Origin: Gammaproteobacteria bacterium
Lineage (GTDB): Bacteria > Pseudomonadota > Gammaproteobacteria > Xanthomonadales > Wenzhouxiangellaceae
Assembly: GCA_021772975.1 (NCBI GenBank)
Contig: JAJFKY010000001.1
Coordinates: 1-64,000, forward strand
Length of the DNA: 64,000 bases
Reading direction: 5' to 3'
In this document: positions 47,937 to 58,991 of the stretch, piece after piece
How the letters are laid out: the number at the start of each line of letters is the position of its first letter
How positions within the stretch are numbered: position 1 is the stretch's first letter
Position numbers and translations under genes: made by a program
Notes under the pieces: model-generated
Databases searched by the model: none
The model's input: the letters and a program-made list of their open reading frames with translations, nothing else
Told to the model about the DNA's origin: nothing

Positions 47937-49476
47937 TTAGGACTTCGCCATCACTGTCCCGCTGACGCTGGTCTGATTATTGTCCTGATCAGGATCGTAA
48001 GTACCAGAAGATACGCCGACGGCGGTGCTGATTGCACCCATGCTATTAGCCCTGGTATTGATATTGATAGTCACTGAACCTGACGAGGCCAGCGCGGTTC
48101 CACTGCAACTGACCTGCTGGCCGGTGTGATTGCAGCTGATGCCCGCGCCAGCCCGGACCGCCAGGATGGACAGCCTGGCTGGCAGCGTGACGCTGACCAC
48201 ATAATCAGCAGCGTCATCCGGGCCGTCGTTATAAACATCGACCTTATAGTTCAGAACATTACCGACAATCACCTGCTGAGTGGAGGGGGTAAGGTTGACG
48301 CTCAGGTCACTACTGAAAGGTTCTACCTGCATGCTAAGCACCGACCAGTTATTGTCTGACACCGGATCGTTACTGCCGGCGTTGACCTCAACCCTGTTGG
48401 TGAATACGCCATCGGTATTCGGGGTAACCGTGATTTCAGCTGAAGCCTTGGCGCCGCTGGCCAGGGAACTGGCGATACAGGCAATCTGATTGACGATTCT
48501 GGCGCAATTGACACCTGGACCAGGGTTGATCGAATTAATGCTCAACTCAACCGGCACAATGTCCGTAATCACCAGATTGGCGGCTTGATCAGGGCCGTTA
48601 TTGCTCACTTCAATGGTGTACGTGAGTGGTTCACCAATAATAACCGGGCTGCGGGTTGCATCTAAGCCTACCGATAAATCCGCGCTGACGGATTCCGCGC
48701 AATCGGTGACTGCCGCGCTGCTTCTGCCGAAAGCCACATCTCCGCTCAACTCGATATCAAATACAGAGACATCGAATACCACCCGCAAGGCAGTGGTGAC
48801 AATCCGTAACTCATCCTGGCCGTTGCCGGTTATGATCTGCTCATTCAGCACAATCATGGTGCCCGGCCAGCCCAGCGGATCGAGATCGATCACGGTATTG
48901 GGTTCCGGGTCTTCCGGCAGCGCCATGACATTGTCATCAATGCTGACTTCAGCATTAATTAATGGTGCTGGATGCACTGGCCTGCAAATCGCCGCAACTG
49001 CCGGTAATGATTGATTCAGAGTTAACACTGCCGGCATCCACGAAGGTACCCGAACCCGGGCTATCGATAACCGCCGTCATGACATGTACGTCTTGCGCCT
49101 CACCCAAGCTGCTGGCGGTCAGAGTAGAGTCATCAAAGTTAACCATACCGGTCAGACTTCCGGATTCGACGATCACGATATCGGACAGATTGATAGCCAC
49201 TCCCTCCGCGCTCTCCTCCAATGGACCGTAACTGGCAATTCCCTGACTGTTCACCGCCGGCGCCGGCGCAAACTGCCCGTACTCGGAACCACCGGATAAT
49301 ATTTGCAGGTGAATATTAACTTCCCCGCCGTAACCACTGGTATAGGCTGTCTGCGCCCAACCGGCAGTGGCCGCGTAGCAACACAACATAGCGATCAGTA
49401 AAGTAACGACAGCATGACGTGATGAAACCCTTGCATAACCCCAGGGGATCACTTTTGAATGATGAAATGCTTTCAT
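47937..49476 (-). pseudogene. DUF11-repeat secreted protein split by frameshift (ORFs 48955..49476 and 47937..49037)
   Basis: The two ORFs together align along the intact paralogue at 49941-51509; break falls at ATTAATTAAT (48954-48963). Confidence 0.75.
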
Positions 49477-49940
49477 CAGGTACTCCTTTACAACCAAAAA
49501 TTGCAGTGACATCAGTGTCACTGATATGTGTGATGTGAAAACTGTCTGATGGCCCCTTCTCATTAAGAAACCAGAGTCGATAGATTCTGGTTGTTTTTGA
49601 TGCAGGCAATTTCAGCACCGGCACACACACCCTTAGCGTCAAGGTTGACGCTTAATGCGACTTTAGTCCTATTGCTCTGATAAAGCAATAGATTTGAAAA
49701 CAATTTAATGGTCGCGCGGATCAGGCCTGGCAGCCGATTTTTGAGCTCGGCGGATGACCTGAAACGGTGCTGAAATGCATCATCGCAGGGTTTGTCTGCG
49801 CGACATCCGAGCTTGCAATGCCGCCGACACAGCCGGGCTGCTGATTGATTTCAAGCACCTCGCAAACGACACCCGGACAGCCAGAGCTGCCCGGGAATTA
49901 TGCTATCGGCTTAACTTAATGACCGGCACGTACCGGATCA

Positions 49941-51509
49941 CTATGTACCCGGAACAGCGCCCCTGCGCCCCAGACCAAAGCTGATGTTGCTGCTGACACT
50001 GGCCTGATTATTACTGACATCAGAATCCGGCGTGGCTGAAGTAACACTGGCGGTATTGGTCACCATGCCGATGCTGTCCGCCCGGGTATTGATGATCACC
50101 GTCACCACCTCACCGGCCGGCAACGCCGCTCCACTGCAGCTCACCTGCTGACCGAACTGGCTGCAATCTACCCCCGCAGCGGCGTTGATCGAGACAATGC
50201 TCAACTGCTCGGGCAGCACATCATCGATCACATATGCGACCGCCTCAGCAGGCCCGGTATTCTCAACCTGAATGGTGTAGTTGAGCGCCGCGCCCACACT
50301 GACGCCGCCATCGGACGCGCTCAGGCTTAGACTCAGATCGGCCTCATCAGGCAGAACTTCCGTGCTGACAACCGCCACATTATTACTGCCGTCCGGGTCA
50401 CTGCTCTCGGCATACGCTTCAACACTGTTGCTGATAGTCCCGGGCGCTTGCGGAATAACCGATAGCGTCACATTAGCGGTATCGCCGACCTCCAACAGTT
50501 CAGCCACACAGATCACCTGCTGCGTAATCTGGGCACAGTTAAGCCCTGCTGCTGGTTCAATCGATGCGATGCTCAGTGTGTCATCCAGGGCATCGGTTAT
50601 GACCAGGTTAATCGCCGGATCGGGGCCTGAATTGGTGACCTCAATGCGGTATTCCAGAGCTTGCCCCACCACCACTGAATCGGCGGAAGCCACCTGGTTT
50701 AAGGCCAGATCGGCAACGCCCGGTTCCAGGCAATCAGTCACCCTGGCTGTACTGCTGCCGAAAATGACATCGCCGCTGAGACTGGCGCCCGGCTGGGCTA
50801 TGTTGAATCTGATACGCATGGCATTAACGATTACCCGCATTTCACCCAGGCTATTCTGAGTAATGGTCTGCTCGTTAAGGGTAACCACCGTGCCGGCCCA
50901 GCCCAGCAGGCCAAGATCGAGCCTGGTATTGGGTGATGGATTCTGCGGCAGATTGATCAGCACGCCATCAATATTGACAATGCCATTGACAATGCTGCTG
51001 ACCGGATTGGCCACCAGCGAACCACAACTGCCGAATATCAGAGCCTCAGAACTGACGCTGTCAGCCACTATGAAAGTACCGTCGTTGAAGCTGTCCACCA
51101 GTGCGGTACTGATGAATATATTGTCAGCCTGACCTATACCGCTGACGCGCCCGGCGCTCTGGTCATAGCTAACCGAACCATGCAGACTGCCCGATTCCAC
51201 TATCGCCAGTTCGGATAGATCAATAGCCACGCCGGCAGCACTATCCTGCAACGGGCCATAATCAGACTGGCCTTGTCCGGAAACCACCGGGGCCGGCAGA
51301 AAAACACCCTGCTGGGAACCGCCGGGTCCTAACTCCAGCCGGATATTAACTTCCGCCCCGCTGGCCCGGCTGAAGGCCGTATCTGCCCAGCCTGGTGTGG
51401 CCGCGCAGGTATACAACAAGATCAGAGCGGTAGAGAAAATTACGAAGCGTGGTGCATTCCTTATGCACAGAAAAACGGACAACATTGAAGAATCAAATGC
51501 TTTCATCAT
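49941..51509 (-). CDS. Secreted DUF11-repeat (conserved repeat domain) protein
   Basis: Signal peptide; ADLALNQVASADSVVVGQALEYRIEVTNSGPDPAINLVITDAL and a second DUF11 unit; start set to MMKAFDSSML. Confidence 0.8.
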   Translation of the reverse strand: MMKAFDSSMLSVFLCIRNAPRFVIFSTALILLYTCAATPGWADTAFSRASGAEVNIRLELGPGGSQQGVFLPAPVVSGQGQSDYGPLQDSAAGVAIDLSELAIVESGSLHGSVSYDQSAGRVSGIGQADNIFISTALVDSFNDGTFIVADSVSSEALIFGSCGSLVANPVSSIVNGIVNIDGVLINLPQNPSPNTRLDLGLLGWAGTVVTLNEQTITQNSLGEMRVIVNAMRIRFNIAQPGASLSGDVIFGSSTARVTDCLEPGVADLALNQVASADSVVVGQALEYRIEVTNSGPDPAINLVITDALDDTLSIASIEPAAGLNCAQITQQVICVAELLEVGDTANVTLSVIPQAPGTISNSVEAYAESSDPDGSNNVAVVSTEVLPDEADLSLSLSASDGGVSVGAALNYTIQVENTGPAEAVAYVIDDVLPEQLSIVSINAAAGVDCSQFGQQVSCSGAALPAGEVVTVIINTRADSIGMVTNTASVTSATPDSDVSNNQASVSSNISFGLGRRGAVPGT

Positions 51510-51869
51510 GTACTCCTTTACATGTCCGGCGGCAGGCCTATGACTGCCGCCATTTTTCGCAGCGCTGGCCAATGGCTGAACATTCCTTTATCCAGCCGGG
51601 ATCAGACAGTTGATGCGCTGATCCCTTATTACAGGCACGTTACAGGCCAGCACCCTGATGTACACCGTAGAGCGGCGCACATAATATATATAGGCCTATA
51701 GTTGGGATAAAGCAACCGAGGCAGCGAATATTTTACGGTTGCTTGCAAATCAGCTCCGGCGGCGCAACTTGCTTTAACTGTCGCCCGATGAGCTGCTGGT
51801 TAGGCTTTTTTGGATCGGCATGCGAAACTAGCCCGAATAACCTGAAGCAACAGCACGTTACAGTAAGCC

Positions 51870-52640
51870 ATGACCGAACCCGAACCCAAATCAACATCAA
51901 CATCAACTACCCACTTCGGCTTCAAGGATGTGCCCGTCAGCGACAAGCAACAACTGGTGGATCAGGTATTCAGTTCGGTAGCGCGCCGTTATGATGTCAT
52001 GAACGACATGATGTCACTGGGCGTACACCGCCTGTGGAAACGGCATTTTGTCGCCACCAGTGCTATCCGTGCCGGCGCCAGCGTGCTGGATCTGGCTGGC
52101 GGCACCGGCGATATCGCCGCATTGTTATACCGGCACCTGGGCGGTCAGTGCCGGATCATACTGGCTGATATCAATGCTGATATGCTCGGGGTCGGCCGCC
52201 AGCGACTGCAGGATCGTGGCCTGATCAAAGGCCTTGAATATGTGCAGACCAACGCCGAACAACTGCCTTTTCCCAACGCACACTTTGATGCTGTCACGAT
52301 GGCCTTCGGGCTGCGCAATGTCACCGACAAAGCGGTCGCGCTGAGTGAAATGCGCCGGATATTAAAACCGGGTGGGCGGGCTTTGGTGCTGGAATTCTCA
52401 CAGGTCCGCGACGCGGCGCCACGCAAGCTGTATGACTGGTATTCATTTCATGTTCTGCCCAGGCTGGGCAAAGCCATCGCCAATGATGCGGACAGCTATC
52501 AATATCTGGCTGAATCCATCCGCAAGCATCCTGCTCAGGAAGAATTGCAGACCATGTTTCTGGACGCCGGCTTTGCCGCTGCTGATTACCGTAATCTCAG
52601 TGGCGGAATGGTTGCCATCCATCGCGGGGTAACCAGCTGA
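51870..52640 (+). CDS. ubiE: Ubiquinone/menaquinone biosynthesis methyltransferase
   Basis: VFSSVARRYDVMNDMMSLGVHRLWKR, VLDLAGGTGDIA, FGLRNVTDK, YQYLAESIRKHPAQEEL. Confidence 0.96.
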   Translation: MTEPEPKSTSTSTTHFGFKDVPVSDKQQLVDQVFSSVARRYDVMNDMMSLGVHRLWKRHFVATSAIRAGASVLDLAGGTGDIAALLYRHLGGQCRIILADINADMLGVGRQRLQDRGLIKGLEYVQTNAEQLPFPNAHFDAVTMAFGLRNVTDKAVALSEMRRILKPGGRALVLEFSQVRDAAPRKLYDWYSFHVLPRLGKAIANDADSYQYLAESIRKHPAQEELQTMFLDAGFAAADYRNLSGGMVAIHRGVTS

Positions 52641-53257
52641 TGTCCGCACGCGCTTTCATCACGCCACTGCCCCGGCTCGCAGCCAGCCTGCTGCAATCAG
52701 CTCTGCAGCGCGCCCGGCGCTGGCAGACCGGCAAATTACCAGCCATCCCGGACGCGCCATTGGCCGTGGAATTGCAGGGTCTGGGCCTGGTATTGGAGTT
52801 CAGCGCTGACCCTGCAGACAGCACTGGCCGGGTCAGCGTTACCAGCCAGCCAGCCACCACCGTTGAGACCGTCATCCAGGCAAGCCCTGCCAGCCTGGCC
52901 TTACAGGCAGCCAACGGGGTACCCGGCGGGCGCATAGAAATTCAGGGCAATGCCAGTCTGGCGCAACGCTGGCAGCAATACTTCGCCGCGCTCAACCCGG
53001 ACTGGGAACAGGCCCTGAGCGCGCGGCTGGGCCCGGTTGCCGGCTATCAGCTGGCCCAGGTATTTTCACAATTGTCCGCCGGTGCGCGTCAACAGGGCCA
53101 GGACAGCGCCGCCATGGTCGCTGAGTATCTGCAGGAAGAAGCGCGCTGGCTGGTTACGCGGGTTGAAATGCAGCAGTTTCTGGATGCAGTCGACGATCTT
53201 ACCGAGCGCACCGAGCGCCTGCTGGCACGCTATGCCGCCGGATCAACCGCAAGATGA
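52640..53257 (+). CDS. ubiJ: Ubiquinone biosynthesis accessory factor UbiJ (SCP2 domain)
   Basis: SCP2-like N-domain; located between ubiE and ubiB with overlapping start/stop codons. Confidence 0.87.
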   Translation: MSARAFITPLPRLAASLLQSALQRARRWQTGKLPAIPDAPLAVELQGLGLVLEFSADPADSTGRVSVTSQPATTVETVIQASPASLALQAANGVPGGRIEIQGNASLAQRWQQYFAALNPDWEQALSARLGPVAGYQLAQVFSQLSAGARQQGQDSAAMVAEYLQEEARWLVTRVEMQQFLDAVDDLTERTERLLARYAAGSTAR

Positions 53258-54900
53258 GCAATCCATTGCGCCAGGGCTGGCGATTGCTGACCATCACCGC
53301 CACGCTAAGCCGTTACCGGCTGGATGAAGTGGCGCGCAGCGCCCACTGGTTCCGGCCAGTTGCCTGGCTGACCCCGGGCCGGCGCGACAGCAAGGCGCTC
53401 AGCCGTGGTGAACGTTTGCGGCTGGCGCTGCAGGAACTGGGACCGGTGTTCGTCAAGTTCGGCCAGGTGCTATCCACCCGGCGCGATCTGTTACCACTCG
53501 ATATTGCCGATGAACTGGCCAAATTGCAGGATGCGGTAGAACCTTTCCCCGGCGCACAGGCGCAGGCGATCATCGAAGCGCAGCTGCAGCAACCCATCGA
53601 CAGCCTGTTCAACAGTTTTCAGCAGCAACCGCTGGCCTCGGCTTCCATTGCCCAGGTGCATGCCGCTGAACTCAAAGACGGCCAATCGGTGGTGGTCAAA
53701 GTCGTCCGCCCGGGCATTAAACAGCGCATCCGCCAGGATGTCTCGCTGCTCAGAACGCTGGCAGGTCTGGCGCAGCGCTATCATCCGGAAGGCCAGCGCA
53801 TCCGCCCGCTGGAGGTGGTGCATGAGTTCGAAACCTATATTTTCGATGAACTGGATATGCAACGGGAAGCAGCCAATGCCAGCCTGCTGCGGCGTTATCA
53901 TCAGCACTCCCGCGATGTGTATATCCCGAAGATTTACTGGAGTTACTGCAAACAGCACGTGCTGGTGATGGAGCGCGTACATGGCATTCCCATCAAGGAC
54001 AAACAGACTCTGCAGGAACGCGGCTTTAATCTGGAACGGCTGGCCAAACGCGGTATCCGGTTATTTTATACCCAGGTGTTTCGCGACAACCTGTTCCATG
54101 CCGACATGCATCCCGGCAATCTGCTGGTGGCCGAGGATAACCCGGATGATCCGCGCATCATTGCGCTGGATTTTGGCATTGTCGCATCGCTGTCGCCCAA
54201 AGATCTGTACTACATCGGCGAGAACTTTCTGGCGATTTTTGAGCAGCAGTACCGGCGGGTGGCTGAACTGCATGTGGAGGCGGGCTGGGTGCCAGCCGAT
54301 ACCCGCCTGGACGAGATGGAAGCCAGCGTGCGCACCGTATGCGAATCCAGCTTTACCCGCCCGCTGAACGAGATTTCGTTTGGCGAAATGCTGCTGAAAC
54401 TGTTTCAGGTGGCCAGGCGCTTCAAACTGACCATCCAGCCGCAGCTGATCATGCTGCAAAAAACCTTACTCAACATCGAAGGCCTGGGCCGTGATCTGTA
54501 TCCCGAGCTGGATTTGTGGGCGGTCGCCAAACCCGAACTGGAAGCCATCGTGCGCCACAAGCGCAGTCCGGCAGCCACGCTGAAAGCCTTGCGGCGACGT
54601 TTGCCAATGCTGTTGGAGCGCACTCCGGATATGCCGGAGCTGATTCACCAGACGCTCAAAAAAGCGGTTGCCGGTGAACTCGAGACACGGCTCAGGCATC
54701 CGCAGCTGGATGAGTTGCCAAACTTACTGAAACAGCAACGACGGGCCACCGGTCTGGCCATATTCGGCGGCGCCCTGCTGATCAGTGGCGTGTTATTGCT
54801 GGATTATCGCTCCGGTCCCGTGATACTGAATATTGCCCTGCCCAGCTGGCTGTGTTTTCTGGCCGCGCTGGGTGCGGCGGTCAGCCTCTGGCGGCGCTGA
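53254..54900 (+). CDS. ubiB: Ubiquinone biosynthesis kinase-like protein UbiB
   Basis: LGPVFVKFGQVLSTRRDLLP, ASIAQVHAAELKDGQSVVVKVVRPGI, FRDNLFHADMHPGNLLV, ALDFGIVASL, two C-terminal TMs. Confidence 0.95.
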   Translation: MSNPLRQGWRLLTITATLSRYRLDEVARSAHWFRPVAWLTPGRRDSKALSRGERLRLALQELGPVFVKFGQVLSTRRDLLPLDIADELAKLQDAVEPFPGAQAQAIIEAQLQQPIDSLFNSFQQQPLASASIAQVHAAELKDGQSVVVKVVRPGIKQRIRQDVSLLRTLAGLAQRYHPEGQRIRPLEVVHEFETYIFDELDMQREAANASLLRRYHQHSRDVYIPKIYWSYCKQHVLVMERVHGIPIKDKQTLQERGFNLERLAKRGIRLFYTQVFRDNLFHADMHPGNLLVAEDNPDDPRIIALDFGIVASLSPKDLYYIGENFLAIFEQQYRRVAELHVEAGWVPADTRLDEMEASVRTVCESSFTRPLNEISFGEMLLKLFQVARRFKLTIQPQLIMLQKTLLNIEGLGRDLYPELDLWAVAKPELEAIVRHKRSPAATLKALRRRLPMLLERTPDMPELIHQTLKKAVAGELETRLRHPQLDELPNLLKQQRRATGLAIFGGALLISGVLLLDYRSGPVILNIALPSWLCFLAALGAAVSLWRR

Positions 54901-55053
54901 ACAAAACCATTCGCCGCACACCACCCGCACTGCATCATCCGGCGCGCGTCAATCAGTGCCGGCTGCCGAAGCAGACTCACGTTTTATCGTATTTCTGACT
55001 ATCCCGCCCGCAACCGGTGAACCTTGTTAAGGGGTTATCATCGAAACACGGGT

Positions 55054-56511
55054 ATGCCTATAAAATTGACACGCTTGATATTCATCCTGGCAGTGACCGC
55101 AATGCTCCCGCTCAGCGCATTGACAGGCAGTGCGCTGGCCACCGTCAGCTATACCGTTGAGGTTAATCCAGACCTTAAGCAAGCAGCCGTGCAGGCCTGC
55201 TTTTCCGGCGACCCGGACGATCCACACCTGGCTGATCTGTATCTCAGCGGTACCGCCCGCCGCGCCATCAGCCGACTACGCTGGAATGATCAGCCAGTGC
55301 CGGATCTGCGCCGCTGGGGCGGACTGCAGGTCAGCCCTGATCAGCAAACCGGCTGCCTCAGCTATCAGGTCAAGTTGAGCAGCAGCAGCGAGCGCTGGGG
55401 CTACACTTCCAGCGCCTACATGCTGACCGACCCTAAACACTGGTTACTCAGCCCGCCGCCCGGCGCTGACGCGATGGTGCGTTTTGTGCTGCCCGATGAG
55501 GTTGCCGTCTCACACCCCTGGCCACGGGCGGAAACTCAGCCTGTGCAGGGATCAGTCTGGTACCGGTTGGGCCTGACTGATCCATCCTGGAGCTCCAACG
55601 TTGCCTTCGGCCGTTTTGCGATCCACAACATACCGATTGCCGATACGTTTCTACGCCTGGCGGTACTGCCGGGCACGCCCTTGCCGGATCTCAACGTGAC
55701 CCGTCAGTGGGTCACCGAGTCGGCCCGGGCCGTGTTGTATTCACACGGCGATCTGCCACAGTCCGAACCGCAGGTGCTGGTAATGCCGATAGGCCGCCAG
55801 CGTGAAGCCATCCCCTTCGCACGGGTACTGCGCGGCGGCGGGGTCGGATTGCAGTTTTTTATCGACCCGGCTCAACGCTTGCGGGATTATCGTGATGACT
55901 GGAAGCCCACCCATGAATTCAGCCATCTGCTGCTACCCTATATCAGCCGCCGGGACGCGTGGCTGTCGGAAGGCCTGGCCTCGTATTATCAGAATGTGAT
56001 GCGCGCCCGCGATGGCCGGCTAAGCGAACGAGAGGCCTGGGACAAGCTGCTGGCTGGTTTTGAACGCGGCCGCGACGGCGTCACTTCCAACCGCACGCTG
56101 GCCGAAGAAGCCAGTGGCATGCATCGTAATCAATCTTATAAGCGGGTTTACTGGAGCGGCGCGGCGATGCTGTTTCTGGCCGATGTGGAACTGCGTAAAA
56201 GCACCAACGGCCGGCACAGTCTGGATACCGCGCTGGCCGGCGTGGCCGCTTGCTGCATGCAACTGGGCAAGGTTTGGCGGGCCCAGGATATGATGCGTGA
56301 AATGGATCGCATCACTGGCACCGACGTGTTTACCAGCATCTATCGCCGGCATACGCGCTCCAACCGTTTCCCCGCTGTTGAAACGGTGCTGAATGAGTTG
56401 GGCGTCAGCCACCGGCGCGGCAGAGTCAGCCTGAATGACGACGCCAGTTCAGCCCACCTGCGTGGTCAGATTATGCGCCCGGTCGTGCCGCCGTCTGAAC
56501 CGGGCGGCTAG
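55054..56511 (+). CDS. Secreted gluzincin-like (M1/M61-type) metallopeptidase
   Basis: Signal peptide; PTHEFSHLLLPYISRRDAWLSEGLASYYQ (HExxH-x18-E). Confidence 0.75.
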   Translation: MPIKLTRLIFILAVTAMLPLSALTGSALATVSYTVEVNPDLKQAAVQACFSGDPDDPHLADLYLSGTARRAISRLRWNDQPVPDLRRWGGLQVSPDQQTGCLSYQVKLSSSSERWGYTSSAYMLTDPKHWLLSPPPGADAMVRFVLPDEVAVSHPWPRAETQPVQGSVWYRLGLTDPSWSSNVAFGRFAIHNIPIADTFLRLAVLPGTPLPDLNVTRQWVTESARAVLYSHGDLPQSEPQVLVMPIGRQREAIPFARVLRGGGVGLQFFIDPAQRLRDYRDDWKPTHEFSHLLLPYISRRDAWLSEGLASYYQNVMRARDGRLSEREAWDKLLAGFERGRDGVTSNRTLAEEASGMHRNQSYKRVYWSGAAMLFLADVELRKSTNGRHSLDTALAGVAACCMQLGKVWRAQDMMREMDRITGTDVFTSIYRRHTRSNRFPAVETVLNELGVSHRRGRVSLNDDASSAHLRGQIMRPVVPPSEPGG

Positions 56512-56617
56512 CCAGCCGGTAGTTGGCCGGAGGCGCCGACGAATGTGACAATTCTTAACCATCTGCTAGCGTCTGATTTGCGATACTGGACGCCACTTCC
56601 CAGCAATACCCTGATGT

Positions 56618-58960
56618 ATGAAAAAGTTATTCAAGCTGCTTGCCTATCTGGTTGCCGGCCTTGTCGGCCTATTGGTCGTGGCCGCGATTGCATTGAAATT
56701 TTTTATCGATCCGAACGATTATCGGGAACAGATTTCCGCCCAGGCCAGCCAGTCAGCCGGCCGTGAGATCAATATTACCGGCGACTTGTCGCTGTCTGTT
56801 TTCCCCTGGCTGGGTATTGAACTGGGCCGCGTCGAGATTGGTAACCCAGCGGGGTTTTCCGGCCAGTTCGCCACGGTTCAAAATGCCGGCGCCGCGGTTA
56901 AGCTGTTGCCCCTGCTGGGCAAGGATATTCAGATTAACCGCGTTCTGCTTGATGGCCTGGCTGCCGATCTACAGGTCAAAGCCGACGGCAGCAACAACTG
57001 GTCCGGTTTCGGTGCGTCCTCAGACTCTGCAGCCACCCCTGAAGACGCCGACAGCGGGGTTCGTTCACTCAGCATTGCAGCGGTTGATATCAGTAACAGT
57101 GCATTGACACTGGACAATGCGCAGACCGGGCAGCGACTGGAAATTTCCGAATTCAATCTGAGCGCCAACGGCATCAGTTCCGGCAAACCGTTTGCCATCG
57201 ATGCCGGTTTACTGCTGAACATGCCCAGGCAATCCAGCCAGTATCAACTGCAACTGGATGGCCAGATTTTATTTGATCAGTCCTCCGGTCAATGGGATAT
57301 GGACGAGCTGCAGCTGGAGGTGACGGATCAGTCCGCACAGCCACTGCCGCCGGTGGCACTCAGCCTTAGCGGCGAATTGAATACCCAGACCGAAATCCTC
57401 AACCTGCCGGAACTGGAACTGACGGTGGACGACCTGACCCTGTCCGGCAATATCACCGGCCGTAAAGTACTCAGCGATGCGGCATTCAACGGCAGCCTGC
57501 AACTGGCGCCATTTAATCCAAAATCGGTTGCCGCGGCATTTGGTTCAGCGCTACCCGAACTGGCTGACAGCGATGTGATGGAGGACTTTTCCGGGCAGTT
57601 GCAACTGGCTATGACGGCACAGCAGATACAACTCAGCGAACTGCGCGCCAAGCTGGATGACACCAGCCTGGATGGCGATCTTACGGTAACGCTGGGCGAA
57701 CGCCCGAATTACCGCTTTGACCTGAATGTGGATCAAATCAATCTGGATCGTTATCTGCCTAAAAGGTCTGAGAACGCCGTGCGCAGCAATCCTCAGGGCA
57801 ATGCCGAATCAGGCGTCAGCGCCATTCCGGTGGAAACCTTCCGAGCACTTGACGCCACCGGTCAACTGGCGCTGGGCGCGGTCACCATCAATAACCTGAA
57901 TGCCAGCAACATTACGGTACAGATGCAGGCCAACCGCAGTGGCTGGCGCTTTGATCCGCTCAGCGCTGATTTCTATAAAGGCCGCTTCACCGGCGCGGTT
58001 GCTATCGACGCCACTGGCAACTCACCGATATTACGCACCGATGACAACCTGAACCAGGTGGTTGCCCAGGCCATGTTGTCAGATATGCTGGGCACCGACT
58101 TTGTGAATGGTCTGGCACTGTTCGATGCCGATCTGAATGCTGACCTGAATCAACCCACCGAGACACTGACCGGCGAAGTCAGCTTTGATATCCGCGACGG
58201 CTCCATCCAGGGCGTGAATATTGCTGAACTGCTGCGCAAGGGTTTCAGTATTGCCAATAACCTGGCGCCCGGCGCGGTCAACGTGGATGAAGAGTTTCTG
58301 CAAGGCGGCGGACAAACTGATTTTGCCAGCCTGTCGGGCCGGTTCATAGCCGACAACGGAATTATCCGCAATAACGATCTAAGCATGTTGTCACCTTTGT
58401 TAAGAATGCAGGGCGAAGGCATGGTTGACCTGCCCAATAACACCATTGACTATCGCATTACCGCGGTGCTGGTCAAAACCCTGCAGGGCCAGGGCGGCGC
58501 CGGTCTTGAGCAGTTGACCGGTAAGCAGATTCCGATTCACATCACCGGCACCCTTGATGCACCTAAATACGGCGTTGATCCGCGCGCCATTCTGCAGATT
58601 CTGGCGGGTGAGCGAATCCAGCAGCAAAAAGATAAGTTGCTGGAAAAAGTCGGCGCCAAACTGGGTGGCGAAGACGGTGCCGCGACTGGCCTGCTGGATA
58701 GCGTACTCAGCGATGCACTGGGTACCCGGACCCGTGACCCTGAACAGGCCGCGGACAACCAGACCCCACAAGCTGACGATGACGCTGACCCGGCCGACAC
58801 CGGCACAGACAACCCAGATGCTGCTGCTGAAACCGAGCAGGCAGACGATGAATTGAGCACCGAAGAAAAAATCGGAGGTGCTTTATTGAACAGCCTGTTC
58901 CAGCAGCAGCAAGAGGATGACCCGCCACCTGATGAGGAAGACGGTGACACTGGAAATTGA
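56618..58960 (+). CDS. AsmA-family protein
   Basis: N-terminal TM then FFIDPNDYREQISAQASQSAGREINITGDLSLSVFPWLGIELGRVEIGN; C-terminal AsmA-like region. Confidence 0.9.
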   Translation: MKKLFKLLAYLVAGLVGLLVVAAIALKFFIDPNDYREQISAQASQSAGREINITGDLSLSVFPWLGIELGRVEIGNPAGFSGQFATVQNAGAAVKLLPLLGKDIQINRVLLDGLAADLQVKADGSNNWSGFGASSDSAATPEDADSGVRSLSIAAVDISNSALTLDNAQTGQRLEISEFNLSANGISSGKPFAIDAGLLLNMPRQSSQYQLQLDGQILFDQSSGQWDMDELQLEVTDQSAQPLPPVALSLSGELNTQTEILNLPELELTVDDLTLSGNITGRKVLSDAAFNGSLQLAPFNPKSVAAAFGSALPELADSDVMEDFSGQLQLAMTAQQIQLSELRAKLDDTSLDGDLTVTLGERPNYRFDLNVDQINLDRYLPKRSENAVRSNPQGNAESGVSAIPVETFRALDATGQLALGAVTINNLNASNITVQMQANRSGWRFDPLSADFYKGRFTGAVAIDATGNSPILRTDDNLNQVVAQAMLSDMLGTDFVNGLALFDADLNADLNQPTETLTGEVSFDIRDGSIQGVNIAELLRKGFSIANNLAPGAVNVDEEFLQGGGQTDFASLSGRFIADNGIIRNNDLSMLSPLLRMQGEGMVDLPNNTIDYRITAVLVKTLQGQGGAGLEQLTGKQIPIHITGTLDAPKYGVDPRAILQILAGERIQQQKDKLLEKVGAKLGGEDGAATGLLDSVLSDALGTRTRDPEQAADNQTPQADDDADPADTGTDNPDAAAETEQADDELSTEEKIGGALLNSLFQQQQEDDPPPDEEDGDTGN

Positions 58961-58991
58961 TCACCAGCGGTCGAGCGTTACGAGCTGCTAT

